A stretch of 8,021 nucleotides of DNA from Roseovarius sp. (GTDB taxonomy: Bacteria; Pseudomonadota; Alphaproteobacteria; Rhodobacterales; Rhodobacteraceae): NCBI GenBank assembly GCA_023260815.1, contig JALQUE010000302.1, positions 1 to 8,021 of the forward strand, read 5' to 3'. The notes beneath the pieces are model-generated. The model saw only the letters and a program-made list of their open reading frames with translations. It was not told the DNA's origin and made no database searches. Below, piece by piece: positions 5,121 through 8,021 of this stretch; position 1 is the stretch's first letter, and each line of letters begins with the position of its first letter. The position numbers and the translations under genes are program-made.

Positions 5121-6998
5121 ATGGCGCAGAAAACCGACAACCCGGCCGATCCATTCAAGAAGGCGTTGGCCGAAGCCACCAAGGTGATGGCGGACGACCC
5201 TGATCTGAACGTCAGCTACTCTGTCGATCCCGCCGGGCTGTCGGGCGATTCCATGCGCTTGCCACAGGTCAGCCGACGCATGACCCGCGACGAGGTGCTG
5301 CAGGCACGCGGCACCGCCGACGCACTGGCGCTGCGGCACAGGTACCACGATGCGGCCACCCATACGCGGTATTCCCCTGCGGGCGAAATGGCGCGCGACC
5401 TTTACGAAGCCATGGAGACCGCCCGCTGCGAGGCGATCGGCGCACGCCACATGCCCGGCACTGCCGGTAATATCGACGCCAAGATCGGCGCCGAGGCCGA
5501 CAGGCTGGGCTATGGTGAGATCACGACCCCGGCCGATGCGCCACTGGCCACGGCGGCGGGATATCTTGTGCGGCATCTGGCGACCGGGCGCGATCTGCCG
5601 CCCGCGGCGCATAATGTCATGACCCTGTGGCGCGACTTCATCGAGCAGCAGGCCGGCGGCACGCTGGAAAATCTGGAAAAAACGCTGGCGGACCAGACAG
5701 AATTCGCGCGTTTTGCCCGCAAGGTGATCGAGGATCTGGGATATGGCGATCAGTTGGGCGATGACCCCGACGCCCCCGATGACGAGCAGGACGACGAGGC
5801 CGAACAGACCCCGGAGGAAGACGAACAGCCCGACAGCTCGGGTCAGGACGACAGCGATGAAAGCGACGCTGAAGCCAATCCCGAACAAAGTCAGGAACAG
5901 CAGCAAGACGAGGCTCAGGCTCAGGTCAGCATGGACGACATGGCCGATGAGGAGATGGGCGACGAGACTGAACTGCCCGAAGGCGAGGCCCCGATGGAGC
6001 CGCCCGCCCCTGCCCCGGTGTCGGACGCGGATCCCAATTACGTTGTCTATTCCACTGAATTCGACGAGGAAATCCGGGCCGAGGATCTGGCCGAACCAGT
6101 CGAGCTTGAACGCCTGCGCGCCTATCTGGATCAGCAACTCGATCCGCTGAAGGGGGCCGTCAGCCGGTTGGCCAACAAGCTGCAACGCCGCCTGCAGGCC
6201 CAACAAAGCCGCAGTTGGGAATTTGACCGTGAAGAAGGCATTCTGGACGCAGGGCGCCTTGCGCGCGTGGTGGCCAATCCGACGACGCCGCTCAGCTTCA
6301 AGGTCGAGAAAGACATGGAGTTCCGCGATACGGTGGTGACGCTGCTTCTGGACAATTCGGGGTCGATGCGTGGCCGGCCGATTTCCATTGCCGCGATCTG
6401 CGCCGACGTTCTGGCCCGCACGCTGGAGCGCTGCAGCGTCAAGGTCGAGATTCTGGGCTTCACGACGCGCGCATGGAAAGGCGGCCAGAGTCGCGAGGCA
6501 TGGTTGAACGAGGGACGTCAGCAGCTTCCCGGACGGCTCAACGATCTGCGCCACATCATTTATAAATCCGCCGACGCGCCGATGCGACGGACCCGCGACA
6601 ATCTGGGCCTGATGATGAAAGAAGGTCTTCTCAAGGAAAACATCGACGGTGAAGCGCTGGAATGGGCACACCGGCGTCTGGCAGGCCGCAAAGAAGCCCG
6701 CAAGATCATGATGGTGATCTCGGATGGCGCCCCGGTCGATGACAGCACGCTGTCGGTGAACCCGGCCAATTACCTTGAAAAGCACCTGCGCGACGTCATT
6801 GCCATGATCGAGCGACGCAAAGCCGTGGAATTGCTGGCCATCGGTATCGGCCATGACGTGACACGCTATTACGACCGCGCCGTGACAATCACCGATGTCG
6901 ATCAGCTGGCCGGAGCGATGACCGAGCAATTGGCAGCCCTTTTCGATCCCGATCCCCGCGCCCGAGCACGGATCATGGGCATCCGCAAGGCAGGCTGA
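5121..6998 (+). CDS. cobT: Cobaltochelatase subunit CobT (VWA domain)
   Basis: CobT partners CobS in the aerobic cobaltochelatase and transmits the ATPase ring's motion to CobN. The 625-residue protein has the usual three parts: an N-terminal helical CobT domain (about 1-210), a strongly acidic, Gln/Ser-rich linker (about 213-290), and a C-terminal von Willebrand factor A domain (about 400-615). The MIDAS metal site is complete in outline, with DNSGS (411-415), Thr in GFTTRAW (446-452) and Asp in ISDGAP (533-538). The VWA end carries LLAIGIGHDVTRYY (571-584), typical of CobT. ATG 5121 is preceded by GAGGAG at 11 bases, a little far but the best start. It is likely co-transcribed with cobS. 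The acidic linker is a standard trait of the family rather than a sign of error. Confidence 0.97.
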   Translation: MAQKTDNPADPFKKALAEATKVMADDPDLNVSYSVDPAGLSGDSMRLPQVSRRMTRDEVLQARGTADALALRHRYHDAATHTRYSPAGEMARDLYEAMETARCEAIGARHMPGTAGNIDAKIGAEADRLGYGEITTPADAPLATAAGYLVRHLATGRDLPPAAHNVMTLWRDFIEQQAGGTLENLEKTLADQTEFARFARKVIEDLGYGDQLGDDPDAPDDEQDDEAEQTPEEDEQPDSSGQDDSDESDAEANPEQSQEQQQDEAQAQVSMDDMADEEMGDETELPEGEAPMEPPAPAPVSDADPNYVVYSTEFDEEIRAEDLAEPVELERLRAYLDQQLDPLKGAVSRLANKLQRRLQAQQSRSWEFDREEGILDAGRLARVVANPTTPLSFKVEKDMEFRDTVVTLLLDNSGSMRGRPISIAAICADVLARTLERCSVKVEILGFTTRAWKGGQSREAWLNEGRQQLPGRLNDLRHIIYKSADAPMRRTRDNLGLMMKEGLLKENIDGEALEWAHRRLAGRKEARKIMMVISDGAPVDDSTLSVNPANYLEKHLRDVIAMIERRKAVELLAIGIGHDVTRYYDRAVTITDVDQLAGAMTEQLAALFDPDPRARARIMGIRKAG

Positions 6999-7024
6999 TC
7001 CGGATGGGATCCGCGCGCCTGCCT
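6988..7024. repeat. Hairpin at the cobT 3' end
   Basis: AGGCAGGC (6988-6995), covering the last cobT codons, pairs with GCCTGCCT (7017-7024), and inside it GATCC (6997-7001) pairs with GGATC (7007-7011). The structure would span the cobT stop codon. No T-run follows, so if it ends transcription it does so weakly or with Rho. Confidence 0.4.
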
Positions 7025-7044
7025 GTCACTTAGCGAACACGCGA

Positions 7045-7065
7045 TGACCGATGCGGGTCAGGTCA
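7045..7065. repeat. TGACC/GGTCA repeats upstream of the peptidase gene
   Basis: TGACC (7045-7049) is followed by its inverted copy GGTCA at 7056-7060 and a direct second copy at 7061-7065. Such an arrangement could be a regulator site in the 157-base cobT-peptidase gap. Half-sites of five bases arise easily by chance. Confidence 0.25.
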
Positions 7066-7094
7066 CGCTATCCTGTCGGGCCTCCCTTGGGTGA

Positions 7095-7123
7095 TTGATC
7101 TTCACGGCGCGGTTCTCTAGCAC
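7095..7123 (+). promoter_or_regulatory. Possible promoter of the peptidase gene
   Basis: TTGATC (7095-7100) and TAGCAC (7118-7123) are separated by 17 bases, a sigma-70-like arrangement with a fair -35 and a poor -10. It would start transcription about 25 bases before ATG 7156. A candidate only. Confidence 0.25.
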
Positions 7124-7137
7124 TTACGAGCCGCGCC
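7106..7137 (+). repeat. Leader hairpin before the peptidase gene
   Basis: GGCGCGG (7106-7112) pairs with CCGCGCC (7131-7137), and CTC (7115-7117) can add to GAG (7128-7130) across a two-base bulge. The stem ends 5 bases before the start of AAAGGAGG (7143-7150). If transcribed it may influence access to the ribosome site; otherwise it may mark the end of the cobT transcript. Confidence 0.4.
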
Positions 7138-7155
7138 CACCCAAAGGAGGTTGCC

Positions 7156-8021
7156 ATGTTCCAGTCTTTTGACGACACAGTGTCTCCGGATCAGGGGCCA
7201 CCGCGCCTTGCACTGCTGCGCGACGCCATCGCGGCTGAGGGGCTGGCAGGTTTTCTTGTGCCACGCGCGGACGCACATCAGGGCGAGTATGTCGCGCCCT
7301 GTGACAACCGTCTATCATGGTTGACGGGCTTCACCGGATCAGCGGGTTTTTGTGCGGTTCTTGCGGACCGCGCCGGTGTGTTCGTTGATGGCCGCTACCG
7401 CACTCAGGTGCGCGCACAGGTGGACACCACATGTTTCGCACCGGTGGATTGGCCCGACGTGAAACTGACGGACTGGCTCAAGCAGCATCTGCCGAATGGC
7501 GGCGTTATCGGCTTTGACCCTTGGCTTTATACACCGACGCAGATCGAAGCGGCGGAAACGGACCTGAACGGCACCGCCATCAGCCTCAAGCCAAGCCGCA
7601 ACCTGATTGACCGGGTCTGGCCCGACCAACCGCCCCCCCCGTGTGGTGCGATCCGCGTCTATCCCGAAGATCTGGCAGGCGAGCCACACGCCGACAAGCG
7701 CCGGCGTCTGGCCGCCGGGCTGCGCACTGCCGGACATGCAAGCGCGGTGATCACCCTGCCCGACTCGATCGCGTGGTTATTGAACATCCGCGGCAGTGAT
7801 ATCCCCCGCAATCCAGTCCCGCATGCCTTTGCCGTGCTGCATGCGGACGCGCATCTGACACTCTATGTGGAGGCCGGCAAACTGGATAAGGCCCTGCGCG
7901 ACCATCTGGGCGACGAGATCACCATTCGCCCGCCAAGCGCCTTTGGCCCCGGCCTGCGCAGCCTGAGCGGGCCTGTGCGGCTGGACAAAGCCAGCGTGCC
8001 TGTCTGGGTGGTCGGCCAGTT
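7156..8021 (+). CDS. Aminopeptidase P family protein (partial, 5' part)
   Basis: The first 288 codons of a metallopeptidase of the aminopeptidase P (Xaa-Pro aminopeptidase, M24B) family are seen; the frame is open to the window edge. These enzymes release an N-terminal residue that is followed by proline. Visible are the two creatinase-N-like domains of the long, roughly 600-residue form: domain I (about 15-150) with YVAPCDNRLSWLTGFTGSAG (45-64) and VFVDGRYRTQV (75-85), and domain II (from about 175) with ITLPDSIAWLLNIRGSDIPR (199-218). The metal-binding catalytic domain would lie to the right of the window and cannot be judged. ATG 7156 has a near-perfect AAAGGAGG (7143-7150) 5 bases upstream. 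A run of eight C (7633-7640) encodes part of a PPPP stretch (residues 159-162). No signal peptide, so cytoplasmic. No functional link with cobST is evident. Confidence 0.93.
   Translation, partial: MFQSFDDTVSPDQGPPRLALLRDAIAAEGLAGFLVPRADAHQGEYVAPCDNRLSWLTGFTGSAGFCAVLADRAGVFVDGRYRTQVRAQVDTTCFAPVDWPDVKLTDWLKQHLPNGGVIGFDPWLYTPTQIEAAETDLNGTAISLKPSRNLIDRVWPDQPPPPCGAIRVYPEDLAGEPHADKRRRLAAGLRTAGHASAVITLPDSIAWLLNIRGSDIPRNPVPHAFAVLHADAHLTLYVEAGKLDKALRDHLGDEITIRPPSAFGPGLRSLSGPVRLDKASVPVWVVGQ

Noticed and set aside
3754..5154. 466-codon open frame on the - strand opposite cobS
   Set aside because: Antisense shadow of cobS and of part of the sigma region; no recognisable domain, and cobS is conserved across its whole length.
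4998..6929. 643-codon open frame on the - strand
   Set aside because: It lies fully opposite cobT, whose family match is certain. The translation is rich in Arg, His, Gly and Val as expected from antisense of a GC-rich gene.
1..8021. CRISPR arrays, tRNA/rRNA genes, insertion sequences, toxin-antitoxin or defence genes
   Set aside because: No regularly spaced repeats, cloverleaf folds, transposase motifs or suitable gene pairs were seen on either strand.

Overview
This window looks like chromosomal DNA of a GC-rich alphaproteobacterium. It is most likely from the Rhodobacterales (roseobacter-type). The grounds are overall base composition, the cobS and cobT cobaltochelatase genes lying together with a small J-domain gene nearby, and the protein sequences themselves. 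I see no tRNA, rRNA, CRISPR array, insertion sequence or phage gene. Placement to genus is not possible from this window.

Layout. Positions 1-35 hold a terminator-like hairpin, probably of a gene outside the window. Next on the + strand come a small DUF4177-type protein (94-483) and a 208-residue J-domain protein (734-1360). A block of four genes on the - strand follows. Read in their own direction these are an ECF sigma factor (3922 to 3380), its membrane anti-sigma factor of the RskA type (3383 to 2673, start overlapping the sigma stop by ATGA), an exported fasciclin (FAS1) protein (2581 to 2021), and an exported MsrB methionine sulfoxide reductase (1895 to 1419). The + strand then resumes with cobS (4069-5055), cobT (5121-6998) and the first 288 codons of an aminopeptidase P family protein (7156 to the window end).

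How the parts work together. CobS (AAA+ ATPase) and CobT (VWA/MIDAS protein) are the two accessory subunits of the aerobic cobaltochelatase, which inserts cobalt into hydrogenobyrinic acid a,c-diamide. The large CobN subunit is not in this window. The - strand block reads as a self-contained envelope-stress module: a sigma factor held by a membrane anti-sigma factor, followed by two exported products, one probably adhesive or structural (FAS1) and one that repairs oxidised methionine. The order sigma, RskA-like anti-sigma, FAS1 protein recalls the SigK-RskA-MPT70/MPT83 regulon of mycobacteria. That resemblance is the most interesting feature here, though it is an inference from gene order and domain content.

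The window is otherwise fairly ordinary. No clearly new system was found. The lesser points are several intergenic hairpins, a GGGTGTC-like element upstream of the - strand genes, a zinc-ligand-like Cys/His set in the J-domain protein, and an 8-base C run inside the peptidase gene.
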